The notes under the pieces are model-generated. The model had not been told where the DNA came from, searched no databases, and was given only the letters and a program-made list of their open reading frames with translations. From the NCBI RefSeq assembly GCF_900101755.1, contig NZ_FNAE01000002.1, forward strand, positions 524,480 through 588,479: 64,000 nucleotides of DNA, written 5' to 3'. Below are positions 1 through 9,490 of the stretch, piece by piece (position 1 is the stretch's first letter; each line of letters starts with the position of its first letter). Origin of the DNA: Ectopseudomonas alcaliphila. Its GTDB lineage: Bacteria; Pseudomonadota; Gammaproteobacteria; Pseudomonadales; Pseudomonadaceae. Made by a program: the position numbers and the translations under genes.

Positions 1-1
1 G

Positions 2-1504
2 GAAGTCACTCAGGCAGCCGTGGTGCTACGCGGTGGCGATAAGCGCTATGTGCCGGTTGCGACGGGCAGCTGGGGCGGTTTTGCGCTGACGCCCTATGTG
101 TTCGAAGAGGGAATGGATCACCGTCGCTGGATCGTCGACCCGTTCGCTTTCCTTCAGCGCGCCTTTGCCTTGCCCCCCATACCAAGACCTGACACCACGA
201 CTGAAAACGGTCGGCGTATCGCCACCGTGCACCTGGATGGCGACGGTTTCGTTTCGCGGGCTGAGGTGACCGGTACGCCTTACTCCGGCATTCAGGTACT
301 GGACGATTTCATCACCCCCTATCCGTTGCTGACTTCGGTTTCGGTCATCGAAGGCGAGGTCGGTCCCAAGGGCATGTATCCACACCTGGCTCGCGAGCTG
401 GAGCCGATTGCCCGCAAGATCTTTGCCGATCCCAAGGTCGAAGTCGCCAGCCACACCTACAGTCACCCGTTCTTCTGGCAGCCCGAGAAGTCGTCCCAAC
501 GTGAGGACTTCGAGGCGCAGTACGGCTACATGATGGCCATTCCGGGCTACAAGACGCTGGACATGCAGCGCGAGGTCGTTGGCGCGCGCGATTACATCAA
601 TCAGCGCCTGACCACGCCTGAGAAGCCGGTGAAGATGATCTTCTGGTCGGGTGATGCCATGCCCAGTGCCGAGACGCTCAAGCTGGCGTATGACAGCGGT
701 CTGCCCAACGTCAACGGCGGCAACACGGTTCTGACCAATGCGTACCCTTCTCTGACCGGCCTCTATCCATTGATTCGTCCGACCTCCGGGGGCCTGCACT
801 TCTACGCGCCGGTGATCAACGAGAACGTCTATACGAACCTGTGGACGGGCCCCTACTACGGCTTCCGTGGTGTGCAGGAAACATTCGCGCTGACGGATAG
901 CCCGCGACGGCTGCGTGGCTTTCACCTGTATTACCACTTCTATTCGGGGACCAAGCAGGCCTCCATTCGCGTGATGAAGCAGACCTATCAGGCCATGGTC
1001 GACAGCCAGCCGCTGTCGCTGTGGATGAGCGATTACATCCAGCGGGTAGAGGGCCTTTACCGAGCGAGTCTGGCCAAGCGTAGCGATGGCGCTTGGTTGG
1101 TGAGGGGGCTCGTGGGTATGCGTACGCTGCGTCTCGACCCGGCTTTGGGCTGGCCCGATCTGTCGCGCTCCGAAGGCGTCGCGGGCGTGCGAGACCTGCC
1201 TCAGGGCCGTTACGTGCATCTCAGCGGGGCGGAGGCTGTGTTGGTGCTGCGCGAAACGCGTGATCCACGCCCGTCTCTGGAAGAGGCCAACATCCCGCTG
1301 ACTGCCTGGCGATACAGCGATGATGGAAATGTCACGTTTTCGTTCGAGGGAGAGTTCCCACTGACGTTCAGTGTGCGTTCGAACAAGGCGTGTCAGGTAC
1401 AGGTGGGTGGGAGTCGCTTTCAGGCGAAGGCTGACAATGGTATCTGGCACTTCGAGTTGCCAATGAAGCGGGTGAGAGATGGAAAGCTTATCTGCAACCA
1501 GTAA
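2..1504 (+). CDS. pelA: PelA, C-terminal part (Pel polysaccharide deacetylase/hydrolase), 5' truncated by window edge
   Basis: The reading frame is open from the first bases of the window, so only about the last 500 residues of a protein of roughly 950 are present. The visible part holds a polysaccharide-deacetylase-like region: the HLDGDG motif near the start supplies the metal-binding aspartates, and SHTYSHPF supplies the HxxxH metal pair. This matches the partial deacetylation of Pel known for periplasmic PelA; the glycoside hydrolase domain lies upstream of the window. The stop codon lies 26 bases inside pelB, so the two genes are translationally linked in the pelABCDEFG operon. A long open frame on the opposite strand is a codon-bias shadow. 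Confidence 0.93.
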   Translation, partial: EVTQAAVVLRGGDKRYVPVATGSWGGFALTPYVFEEGMDHRRWIVDPFAFLQRAFALPPIPRPDTTTENGRRIATVHLDGDGFVSRAEVTGTPYSGIQVLDDFITPYPLLTSVSVIEGEVGPKGMYPHLARELEPIARKIFADPKVEVASHTYSHPFFWQPEKSSQREDFEAQYGYMMAIPGYKTLDMQREVVGARDYINQRLTTPEKPVKMIFWSGDAMPSAETLKLAYDSGLPNVNGGNTVLTNAYPSLTGLYPLIRPTSGGLHFYAPVINENVYTNLWTGPYYGFRGVQETFALTDSPRRLRGFHLYYHFYSGTKQASIRVMKQTYQAMVDSQPLSLWMSDYIQRVEGLYRASLAKRSDGAWLVRGLVGMRTLRLDPALGWPDLSRSEGVAGVRDLPQGRYVHLSGAEAVLVLRETRDPRPSLEEANIPLTAWRYSDDGNVTFSFEGEFPLTFSVRSNKACQVQVGGSRFQAKADNGIWHFELPMKRVRDGKLICNQ

Positions 1505-4500
1505 ACGCGAGCGCCAGACGCGCCTGCTCAACCCATGGATGATCGTGCTTGTCGCGCTCTTCGTGATTGCGCTGCTGGCTCTTTCCTATAAGAGTGAGGA
1601 CGTATTTCTCCCCTCTGCCGACTCCGCCCCTGACGCTGTTGCCATCAGCTATACCGAGTTGCTGATCAAGGCACACCCTGAAGATGACCAGCTGCGGTTG
1701 AGATTGATCGATCAGTTGATTCAGGTCGGTGACTTCAAGCGTGCCCGTGAGTACCTCGAACAGCTGCAAGGCCGCCTTTCGACCGTTACGCCATTCTATG
1801 TCGTGATGCTGGATATCCTCCGGGCCCAGGCCGATCCAGCAGGGATCAGCGAGGCGCAGCGTGCGCAGTTGATCGATGAGTTGCGCACGCTGCACGTTGC
1901 TGACCTGGATAACTCCATGCTGGAGCGTACGGCGCGTTACGCACTGGAGATCGGTGGTCTGGATGTTGCCGTTGCGTCCTACAGGGAACTCGCTGAGCGT
2001 GATGCTGCACGGCGCACTCACTGGCTTGGCGAGGCCGCCCTGTGGAGTCTGGCTAACAATGACCAAAGTGGGGCTGCGCAACTCTACGTGCAGTTGGCTG
2101 AGGCGGAGCCGGATGCGCAAAAGCGTGTCGAGCACTTGCGTGAAGCATTCAACGCACTGCGTGCCGCCAACCACTCCGTACAGGCTGCGGAACTGCTGGC
2201 TCAGCATCTAGGTGAGTTGAATGCCGAGCAGGAGTCGCTGGATTGGCTGGCCGAAGGCGTGGACGCTGCTCAGGCGGGGCAGCGCTTCGATCTTGCCGAC
2301 ATCTTCATCCAGCACTGGTTGAGTCTGAAATCCGATGATCATCGGGCACTCAATGCCGACTTCCGCCTCAGCCTGGCATCCGGCGCCATTGATCGCGCAT
2401 GGCAGCTCGGACCGCAGCTGCTGGCGCAGGCACCCGATGATTTCGAGTTGATGGCTGAACTGGCACGCCTGGCAGAATGGACCGGGCATACGCAGCAGGC
2501 ATTGAACTATTGGGTGCAGATGCTGGCTCATCAGGAAGACCCGGCAATGCGTGAGCGTGTCTGGCGCTACGCATTGCAGCTGTTCGATTTCGATCAGGTG
2601 GTCAGTACGCTCTCGGCCATCGACCGTCAGCGACAGATGACGGATCTGGAGGTGGACACGCTGGTATACAGCCATGAAGTCCGCGGTACCCCTGAAGACG
2701 CGGAGTCCTGGCTGCGAGCTTACCTGCAGCGCTATCCCAATCATCTGTTTGCCCGCAAGCGCCTGCGCATGCTGCTGGAGAACACCCAGCAGCTCGATAA
2801 GGAAGCCGAGCTTTGGACCAGCATGGCTGAGCGCACGAGCCTGACCACGAAAGACCGTATCCGCTGGGCCAAGGTGCATTGGAACCTCTTTCAGCCGGAG
2901 CGGGCGTGGGCAGTATTGAGCGCTGCGGATGCGAGCGCGGCGGATGATCCGGAATACTGGCAATTGCGCGCTGACCTTGCCTGGAAGCTCGAGCGTGATG
3001 CCGATGTCCGCGAGGCATACGAGCGCCTGGTCGCTCTCGACGTGCCGCTGGGCAGGGACGATGAAGATCGTCTGATACGGATCTACTGGGACCAGGAGCC
3101 GCGTCGTGCCCTGCAGATTCTCGTCGATAGCTGGAGGCGTACCGGCAGCTTGGCGCGGCTGACCGTTGCATTGCAGCTGGCCGAAAACTTGCGTGACTGG
3201 GATACGCTCAGAACGCTGCTGGCTGAAGCGGAGCAGTCGTCGGCGGGCCGTGATAGTTCGCACTACTGGCTCGCCCGTGCAGCGCTCGCAGCCCAGGACG
3301 GACAATACGATCAGGCCAACGAGTTCTACAAGCAGGCCCTGGCTCAGTTCCCGGAAGACAACCTGGTACGTCAGCGCATTCTCTGGTTCTACATCGACAA
3401 TGCTCAGCGTGATGTGCTCGCAGCGCTGCTGCCGCAATGGCGCTCACGGGCCGTCGCTGACAGTCGTTTGTGGCTGCCCTATGCGACCGGCCACATGATG
3501 CTCAACAACACACGTGAGGCCTTGCTCTGGTTCCGGCAGCACCTCAAGTCCAATCCAGGCGATCGCCTGGCGCTGGCTGCTTACGCCGATGCCGCCGAGG
3601 CTGCGGGTTATGCCGACCTGGCCTGGCGCCTGCGTCGTCAATTGCTCAAGGACATGGACCGTACGCGGGTCATCGCGACGCCGGAAGGGTATGCCATGTA
3701 CCTGCGCCTGCTCGCCGGTAGCCAGGGCTCGCTGGTTTCGCTGGCGCAGGCCAGGCAGTTGTGGAACGGCGAGCAGGCGACGCTGCAACTCTGGTTCGAA
3801 CATTTCCTCGAGCGGCTGGACGCCGGCAACCAGGCGGCGCTCAAGGACGACTGGCTGGCGTGGGGGGCTGCGCGTGGCCTTGAGCCAGGCAACTACGATC
3901 AGATTCAGCAGGCGCTACGCAGCGATAACCGCGAGCAGATGCAGCGTCTTCTCCAGCACGGCGGCCTGGACGTGGCGCATCAGGTCGAGGTTCTTGCGCG
4001 TCTTGGGCATGACGGCGAGGCATTGGCCACCGCGCTCAACGCCCAGGGTGACGAGCAGCCAGCGTCCATTCGCCAGCAATTGCTCTATCAGGCCACCGGC
4101 ATGCTGGAGCGCTCACCGCAGGGCATCCAGCTGGGTTGGCACAAGATGGACTTCGGCGACCTGGATATCTCCGGGCCTCGTTTGCGCGTCGCGCGCAATC
4201 TGGGCGACGACTGGTATGCCGATCTGCAGCTCGATCAAATGCGTTATGACAGCGCCAACCTGGACAGCGCGGTGCTGGGTAATGAGCGCAATCTCAAGCT
4301 GCATACCCGTCGAGAACTCTCCGATGGCGACCTCAGCCTGTACCTCGACAGCAGTCTGCGCGATGACGATGATCGTCATGGCCTGGGGCTTGAGCGGACC
4401 TGGCGCCTGAGTTCGCGAGACGAATTGGGTCTCGCCGTGGATTGGCACAGGCAAGCCGAAGACACCGGGCTATTGCGCGCCCTGGGTATGCGTGACGGCC

Positions 4501-5081
4501 TGGGCCTGAGAGGTCAGCACGGCTTTTCCGCGCGTGACCAGCTGAGCTGGTCGATCACTCACAGCCGCTACAGTTCGAGAGGCGGCGATGCGCTCGGCAC
4601 GGGCAATGGCGTATCCGTCGAGTGGGGGCACATGCTGTTCTTCGACGATCCCTCCTGGCTGCTGCGCACCGGGCTCGATTACCAGAAGAACAGCGTCGAG
4701 AGCGAAATTCCCCGTGAGCTTCTGAGCGCGAACGGAGGCGCTTACATACCCTTCGATACCACCCCGGGGGCGACGATTCTGGGCGAGGAGCTCATGCAGG
4801 ATCGCTATGGTCAGGTGTATGTCGCCAGCACCTGGCGTCGCGGCTTCCCCGGTGCGTTGAATCGGACGCGACCGCAGTTCACCTGGATGGTCGATACCAT
4901 TGCCGGCTGGCAGTGGACGGAAAAGCAGTTCAACTACGGCATCAGCGTGGGTGTTGGCGTCGAGTTGTTCGGTGATGACGAGTTGGCTATGACCCTTGGC
5001 TATCAATCCGCTCCCCGTGGTGGAGAAGGTGATGCCGGCGGGTCCATGGGTATTACCTACAGCACCCGCTTTGGGCGCTAA
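1479..5081 (+). CDS. pelB: PelB, TPR and outer-membrane beta-barrel export protein
   Basis: At 1200 residues this is the size expected for PelB. An N-terminal inner-membrane anchor (about residues 20-38) is followed by a very long alpha-helical region of tetratricopeptide-like repeats (about 60-880, for example LLIKAHPEDDQLRLRLIDQL). The final 320 or so residues alternate polar and hydrophobic residues and end in TRFGR, as in a porin-like barrel. In the characterised Pel system the TPR scaffold recruits PelA and the barrel exports the polymer with PelC. The ATG lies inside the pelA 3' end. Remembered family architecture supports the barrel assignment; it was not modelled here. Confidence 0.93.
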   Translation: MESLSATSKRERQTRLLNPWMIVLVALFVIALLALSYKSEDVFLPSADSAPDAVAISYTELLIKAHPEDDQLRLRLIDQLIQVGDFKRAREYLEQLQGRLSTVTPFYVVMLDILRAQADPAGISEAQRAQLIDELRTLHVADLDNSMLERTARYALEIGGLDVAVASYRELAERDAARRTHWLGEAALWSLANNDQSGAAQLYVQLAEAEPDAQKRVEHLREAFNALRAANHSVQAAELLAQHLGELNAEQESLDWLAEGVDAAQAGQRFDLADIFIQHWLSLKSDDHRALNADFRLSLASGAIDRAWQLGPQLLAQAPDDFELMAELARLAEWTGHTQQALNYWVQMLAHQEDPAMRERVWRYALQLFDFDQVVSTLSAIDRQRQMTDLEVDTLVYSHEVRGTPEDAESWLRAYLQRYPNHLFARKRLRMLLENTQQLDKEAELWTSMAERTSLTTKDRIRWAKVHWNLFQPERAWAVLSAADASAADDPEYWQLRADLAWKLERDADVREAYERLVALDVPLGRDDEDRLIRIYWDQEPRRALQILVDSWRRTGSLARLTVALQLAENLRDWDTLRTLLAEAEQSSAGRDSSHYWLARAALAAQDGQYDQANEFYKQALAQFPEDNLVRQRILWFYIDNAQRDVLAALLPQWRSRAVADSRLWLPYATGHMMLNNTREALLWFRQHLKSNPGDRLALAAYADAAEAAGYADLAWRLRRQLLKDMDRTRVIATPEGYAMYLRLLAGSQGSLVSLAQARQLWNGEQATLQLWFEHFLERLDAGNQAALKDDWLAWGAARGLEPGNYDQIQQALRSDNREQMQRLLQHGGLDVAHQVEVLARLGHDGEALATALNAQGDEQPASIRQQLLYQATGMLERSPQGIQLGWHKMDFGDLDISGPRLRVARNLGDDWYADLQLDQMRYDSANLDSAVLGNERNLKLHTRRELSDGDLSLYLDSSLRDDDDRHGLGLERTWRLSSRDELGLAVDWHRQAEDTGLLRALGMRDGLGLRGQHGFSARDQLSWSITHSRYSSRGGDALGTGNGVSVEWGHMLFFDDPSWLLRTGLDYQKNSVESEIPRELLSANGGAYIPFDTTPGATILGEELMQDRYGQVYVASTWRRGFPGALNRTRPQFTWMVDTIAGWQWTEKQFNYGISVGVGVELFGDDELAMTLGYQSAPRGGEGDAGGSMGITYSTRFGR

Positions 5082-5108
5082 GCAAGGATTCTCAAAGGAG
5101 GAATGACG

Positions 5109-5627
5109 ATGCAAATCATCCGTTGCCTGACCCTGGCGGTCATTGCAGCACTCGCTACCGGGTGCTCGAGCTTCACCCGCGAAAGTGGTCAGACACTGCC
5201 GCGTGACGCCTCCTGGGGCGTGGCGCCGCTGGTCAACTATGCCCAGACTCCGCAGGCCGGTGAGCGTGCCGAGCAGATCCTGATCAGCATTCTGGCTGAG
5301 GAGGGCGTACGTCCGCTCATGTATCCCCAGCCGCCACGGCAGGACCTGCTGCTGCAGGACGATCGCGAGCGCCAGATCCAGGCACTCGACTGGGCGCGCC
5401 AGCAGCGCCTGGCTTATGTGATCACGGGCAGCGTCGAGGAGTGGCAGTACAAGAATGGCCTCGATGGTGAGCCCGCCGTAGGCCTCAGTCTGCAGGTGCT
5501 GGAGCCGGCCACCGGTCGCGTGGTCTGGAGCTCCAGTGGTGCTCGTGCGGGCTGGTCGCGCGAGAGTCTGGCGGGGGCAGCGCAGAAGGTGCTGCGTGAG
5601 CTGGTCGGCAACCTCGACTTCGAGTAA
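5109..5627 (+). CDS. pelC: PelC, outer-membrane lipoprotein of Pel secretion
   Basis: A 172-residue protein with a lipoprotein signal: hydrophobic segment LTLAVIAALATGCS with the lipobox cysteine at about residue 19. PelC forms a ring on the periplasmic side of the PelB barrel. Two ATGs lie in frame (5103 and 5109). The strong Shine-Dalgarno AAAGGAGG ends at 5101, giving a workable 7-base spacing only to 5109, and that start also gives the usual 172-residue length. The gene sits 27 bases after pelB and its stop touches pelD. Confidence 0.93.
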   Translation: MQIIRCLTLAVIAALATGCSSFTRESGQTLPRDASWGVAPLVNYAQTPQAGERAEQILISILAEEGVRPLMYPQPPRQDLLLQDDRERQIQALDWARQQRLAYVITGSVEEWQYKNGLDGEPAVGLSLQVLEPATGRVVWSSSGARAGWSRESLAGAAQKVLRELVGNLDFE

Positions 5628-5632
5628 TGACG

Positions 5633-7000
5633 ATGCAGTCTGCCCATAAGGATTTCATACTTGCGCCGAGGGCCAGTGGCCGTGTGTCCTGGTGGGAAAC
5701 CTGCCTGCTGAGCCTCCTCGCTCTAGGTTTCGGCTACTGGCTATCGCCGGAAGACCCCCTGCTCGTGGTGGCGTCGTTCCCCTGGATGATTCTCGTACCG
5801 ATACTGCTCGGCGTTCGTTACGGATTCCTGCAGGGGCTGTTCAGTGCCGCATTGCTGATTGCCGCGCTGTTCGTGTTTCGGCTGTCGGGGTGGGCGCTCT
5901 ATCTGGATATCCCGGCGTCCTTCATCGTCGGCATGTTGCTCTGCAGCATGCTGGTGGGTGAGTTCCGCGACATCTGGGAGCGCCGTCTCGAGCGACTCAG
6001 TCTGGCCAACGAATATCGCCAGCTGCGGCTCGATGAATTTACCCGTTCGCACCATATTCTGCGCATCTCGCATGACCGCCTGGAGCAACGCGTAGCGGGC
6101 AACGATCAGAGTCTGCGCAGCTCACTGCTCAGCCTGCGCGAACAGCTGCGTGCCTTGCCGGGTGATCGCGATGCGCTGAAGACCCTGGCCGATACGGTCA
6201 TCTCCCTGCTTGCCCAATATGGCGCGCTGCGAGTGGCGGGGCTCTATCGGGTCATGGACAACGGTCATGTCGACCCTCGAGCGCTGGCCACGCTGGGGGA
6301 AATGGGCGAGCTGAACGGCAACGATGTGCTGTTGCGCCAGTGCCTGCAGCGCGGTGAGCTGGTCAGCGTACGTTCCGAGGTATTGGATCGCGGAGAGGGC
6401 GCGCGGCATTCCGCGCTGCAGGTCTGTGTGCCGCTGATCGATACCGAAGACCGCATTCTGGCCGTGCTGGCGATTCAGCAGATGCCATTTTTCATGTTCC
6501 ACGAACGCAGTTTCAGTCTGTTGGCGATTCTGGCCGGGCATGTCGCCGATCTGCTGATGAGCGATGCCCAGGCCCTGCAGCTGCCGGACGCCGATGCCCA
6601 GCACTACTCGCAATTGCTCAAGCGCTCGCTTACCGATGCGCGCGACCACGATTTGCCGGCCAGCCTGTTTGCATTCGAGCTCTCCGAGGAAAACGGAGAA
6701 GAGATCCAGCGACTGCTGGAGGCGAGTCAGCGTGGTCTTGATGTACAGCTGAAGGTTATCAACAGCCGTGGTAATCGCCTTGTGCTGGTGCTTTTGCCGC
6801 TGACCTCGGGCGAGGGCTCGCTTGGCTATCTGGTGCGTTTGCGGCAGCTTTTTGCCGAGCGCTTTGGCCAGGGCCGAGAGCTCGATTCGCTGGGCGTACA
6901 GACGCATCAGTTCCTGTTCGAGGGAGGTGATGAGCGTGATGCATTGAGACACTTCCTCTTCAACGAGTGCGCATTGAATGATCAGCAAGTGGCTGTTTAG
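5633..7000 (+). CDS. pelD: PelD, c-di-GMP receptor of the Pel synthase complex
   Basis: Inner-membrane protein with about four N-terminal transmembrane segments (residues 20-110), a short coiled region, a GAF domain and a degenerate GGDEF domain that binds c-di-GMP instead of making it. With the 5633 start (455 residues, the usual length) the RxxD inhibitory-site motif reads R-G-L-D at 367-370 and an arginine falls at 402. These are the positions remembered as the c-di-GMP contacts in P. aeruginosa PelD, so allosteric control should be retained. An ATG at 5627, overlapping the pelC stop, is the alternative start (457 residues). The 3' end overlaps pelE. Confidence 0.94.
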   Translation: MQSAHKDFILAPRASGRVSWWETCLLSLLALGFGYWLSPEDPLLVVASFPWMILVPILLGVRYGFLQGLFSAALLIAALFVFRLSGWALYLDIPASFIVGMLLCSMLVGEFRDIWERRLERLSLANEYRQLRLDEFTRSHHILRISHDRLEQRVAGNDQSLRSSLLSLREQLRALPGDRDALKTLADTVISLLAQYGALRVAGLYRVMDNGHVDPRALATLGEMGELNGNDVLLRQCLQRGELVSVRSEVLDRGEGARHSALQVCVPLIDTEDRILAVLAIQQMPFFMFHERSFSLLAILAGHVADLLMSDAQALQLPDADAQHYSQLLKRSLTDARDHDLPASLFAFELSEENGEEIQRLLEASQRGLDVQLKVINSRGNRLVLVLLPLTSGEGSLGYLVRLRQLFAERFGQGRELDSLGVQTHQFLFEGGDERDALRHFLFNECALNDQQVAV

Positions 7001-7967
7001 CGGCGCCGCGCTGCTTGAGGTCGGGAGCTGGGCCAGTGCGGTCAGCGATCTCCAGGTACCTCAGGCCGCGTTGCTTTATGCCTCTTCTCATGGCTTGGGA
7101 AGCGCCATGCTGGCTGCAGGGATCTGGCTGCTGCTGCCGCGCCGCTATCGCTACCCCTTGCCCTGGAGCCCGCTGTTCATTTTCAGCGTCTCGTTCTTCA
7201 TTCCCTTGATTGGGATGATCGGCGTAGCGCTGGCGCTGTTTCCGGCCCTCTACTTGCCGCGCAAGCGCAAGGTGCAGTCCTGGGAGGCTACTGCCGTTCC
7301 CGAGCTGCCTTTCCGGCCGCGCGAGCGCAAGCGTGAGCTGATGTTCAGCGATGGCGGGCTGCAGGATGTGTTACGCCATGCGCGCGACCCCGATCAGCGT
7401 CTGACGGCCATCTTCGCGACACGACGCATGCGCAGCAAGGAGGCCATCCCGATTCTCAAGCTGGCGCTGCGCGATCCATCTGACGATGTTCGCCTGCTGG
7501 CCTATTCGATGCTCGATCAGCGTGAAAGCCGAATCAACCAGCGTATCGAGCGTGCGCTGGCAGATATGGAGAGCGCCAGCACGGACCGTAAGTTCGCCCT
7601 GCATGGGCAACTGGCGCGCTGGTACTGGGAGCTCGCCTATGTCGGCCTGGCCCAGGGCAGTGTGTTGGAGCACGTGCTGCAGCAGGCCTGGAGCCATGTG
7701 ATGGCGGCGCTGCAGGGTGGCTCGGGTGGCGAACTGCACTTGCTTGCCGGGCGCATCGCCATGGAGCAGGGCAATCTCGATGAGGCGTTGGCGCAGTTCG
7801 ACCAGTCGGCGCTGGCCGGGATGGATGCGGTGCAATTGGCGCCGTATCGGGCTGAAATCGCGTTTTTGCGTCAACGCTATGAGGAAATTCCAGAAATGCT
7901 GGCGACGATGCCGGCCGAACTGTTGCAACGTCCCCCCTTCGCGGCCTTGGCTAGATATTGGTTATGA
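6978..7967 (+). CDS. pelE: PelE, inner-membrane TPR protein of Pel synthase complex
   Basis: 329 residues, the usual PelE length. Two hydrophobic helices (about residues 34-58 and 66-93) precede a cytoplasmic helical region with HEAT/TPR-like repeats, such as RHARDPDQRLTAIFATRRM and LLAGRIAMEQGNLDEALAQF. PelE joins PelD and PelG in the membrane complex that supports the glycosyltransferase PelF. The start lies 22 bases inside pelD, and the stop overlaps the pelF start in an ATGA arrangement, indicating tight translational coupling. Confidence 0.92.
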   Translation: MISKWLFSGAALLEVGSWASAVSDLQVPQAALLYASSHGLGSAMLAAGIWLLLPRRYRYPLPWSPLFIFSVSFFIPLIGMIGVALALFPALYLPRKRKVQSWEATAVPELPFRPRERKRELMFSDGGLQDVLRHARDPDQRLTAIFATRRMRSKEAIPILKLALRDPSDDVRLLAYSMLDQRESRINQRIERALADMESASTDRKFALHGQLARWYWELAYVGLAQGSVLEHVLQQAWSHVMAALQGGSGGELHLLAGRIAMEQGNLDEALAQFDQSALAGMDAVQLAPYRAEIAFLRQRYEEIPEMLATMPAELLQRPPFAALARYWL

Positions 7968-9490
7968 GTGAGAAATCTGCTGTTCCTGACGTGCAGAGCG
8001 TCGATGTCTGCCTGTTGCTCGAGGGAACCTGGCCGTACGTGCGCGGGGGGGTATCGAGCTGGATCAACCAACTGATCCTGGGGCTGCCGGAACTGACCTT
8101 CTCGGTGCTGTTCATCGGGGGGCAGAAGGAGGCCTACGGCAAGCGCCACTACGCCATCCCGGATAACGTGGTGCACATTCAGGAGCATTTCCTCGAAGAT
8201 GCCTGGAGCTCGATTCCCACGACCAGTACGAGTTCGAGTCAGGAACTAGCCGAGCTGATGCAGGATGTGCACCGTTTTCTGCACAACCCAGAAGAGCCCA
8301 GCGCGGACCAGGGTGATGCGTTCGTAGACACTCTTGCTGCCGGTCGAATCGGGCGTGAGGCTTTCCTGCAAAGTCGCGCCAGCTGGGAAGCCATCGTCGA
8401 GGGTTACAAGCAGCACTGTGCCGATCCGTCGTTCGTCAATTATTTCTGGACGCTGCGCTCCATGCAGGCGCCGCTGTTCATGTTGGCCGAGGTCTCCAGA
8501 ACGCTACCGCGCGCGCGTATGCTGCATTCCATCTCTACCGGGTATGCGGGCATGCTGGGCAGCGTCCTGCAGCGCCGTTGGGACTGCTTCTACCTGCTCA
8601 GCGAGCACGGCATCTATACCAAGGAACGCAAGATCGATCTGGCACAAGCGGGCTGGATCGCCGAAAGCCCCGACGAGCGCCTGAGCACCGGTCTCGATGC
8701 GGAGGTCAGCTACATCCGCAGATTGTGGATCCGCTTCTTCGAGCGTATTGGGCTGATCACCTATCGATCTGCACACTCCATCATCGCGCTTTACGAGGGC
8801 AACCGGCGGCGCCAGGTACTCGACGGCGCTCCCGAGGAGCGTACTCGGGTCATCCCCAATGGCATCGATCTGGCCAGTTGGGATCAGGCACTACTCAGCC
8901 GGCCAGAAGGCGTGCCGCCGGTGGCCGGCCTGGTTGGGCGGGTGGTGCCGATCAAGGACGTCAAAACCTTCATCCGTGCAATTCGTGGCGTGGTCAGCGT
9001 CATACCCGAAGCCGAAGGCTGGATCGTGGGGCCGGAAGAAGAAGATCCGGACTACGCGGCCGAGTGCCACAGCCTGGTGGCCAGTCTGGGGCTGCAGGAC
9101 AAGGTGCGTTTTCTCGGCTTCCGCCAGGTGCGTGAAGTCGTGCCGCAACTGGGGGTAATGGTGCTGACGTCGATCAGTGAGGCGCAGCCGCTGGTGGTGC
9201 TCGAGGCCTGGGCGGCCGGCACGCCGGTGGTGACCAGTGATGTCGGCTCGTGTCGCGAGCTGGTCGAGGGCTCCACGGAGGAAGATCGCCAGCTTGGCTC
9301 GGCGGGTGAAGTGGTAGCCATCGCCGACCCTCAGGCCACCTCGCGCGCCATTCTCTCGCTGCTACGCAATCCCGAGCGTTGGAAGGCGGCTCAGGCGGTC
9401 GGCCTGGAGCGCGTGCGACGTTACTACACCGAAGAATTGATGCTCGCGCGCTACCGCGAGTTGTACCGCGAAGGCACGGAGAGCGCGTAA
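7964..9490 (+). CDS. pelF: PelF, cytosolic UDP-sugar glycosyltransferase of Pel
   Basis: A GT4-type (GT-B fold) glycosyltransferase of 508 residues that polymerises the Pel chain on the cytoplasmic face. The family signature EGTWPYVRGGVSSW lies near residue 20. The C-terminal donor-binding half has GRVVPIKDVKTFI and the ExxxxxxxE motif in SEAQPLVVLEAWAAGTPVV. The ATG at 7964 overlaps the pelE stop as TTATGA; an in-frame TTG two codons earlier is less likely. The pelG start follows immediately. Confidence 0.94.
   Translation: MSEKSAVPDVQSVDVCLLLEGTWPYVRGGVSSWINQLILGLPELTFSVLFIGGQKEAYGKRHYAIPDNVVHIQEHFLEDAWSSIPTTSTSSSQELAELMQDVHRFLHNPEEPSADQGDAFVDTLAAGRIGREAFLQSRASWEAIVEGYKQHCADPSFVNYFWTLRSMQAPLFMLAEVSRTLPRARMLHSISTGYAGMLGSVLQRRWDCFYLLSEHGIYTKERKIDLAQAGWIAESPDERLSTGLDAEVSYIRRLWIRFFERIGLITYRSAHSIIALYEGNRRRQVLDGAPEERTRVIPNGIDLASWDQALLSRPEGVPPVAGLVGRVVPIKDVKTFIRAIRGVVSVIPEAEGWIVGPEEEDPDYAAECHSLVASLGLQDKVRFLGFRQVREVVPQLGVMVLTSISEAQPLVVLEAWAAGTPVVTSDVGSCRELVEGSTEEDRQLGSAGEVVAIADPQATSRAILSLLRNPERWKAAQAVGLERVRRYYTEELMLARYRELYREGTESA

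Noticed and set aside
26..1531. 501-codon open frame on the minus strand across pelA
   Set aside because: Antisense shadow produced by high GC third positions; no family motifs, and pelA on the plus strand is clear.
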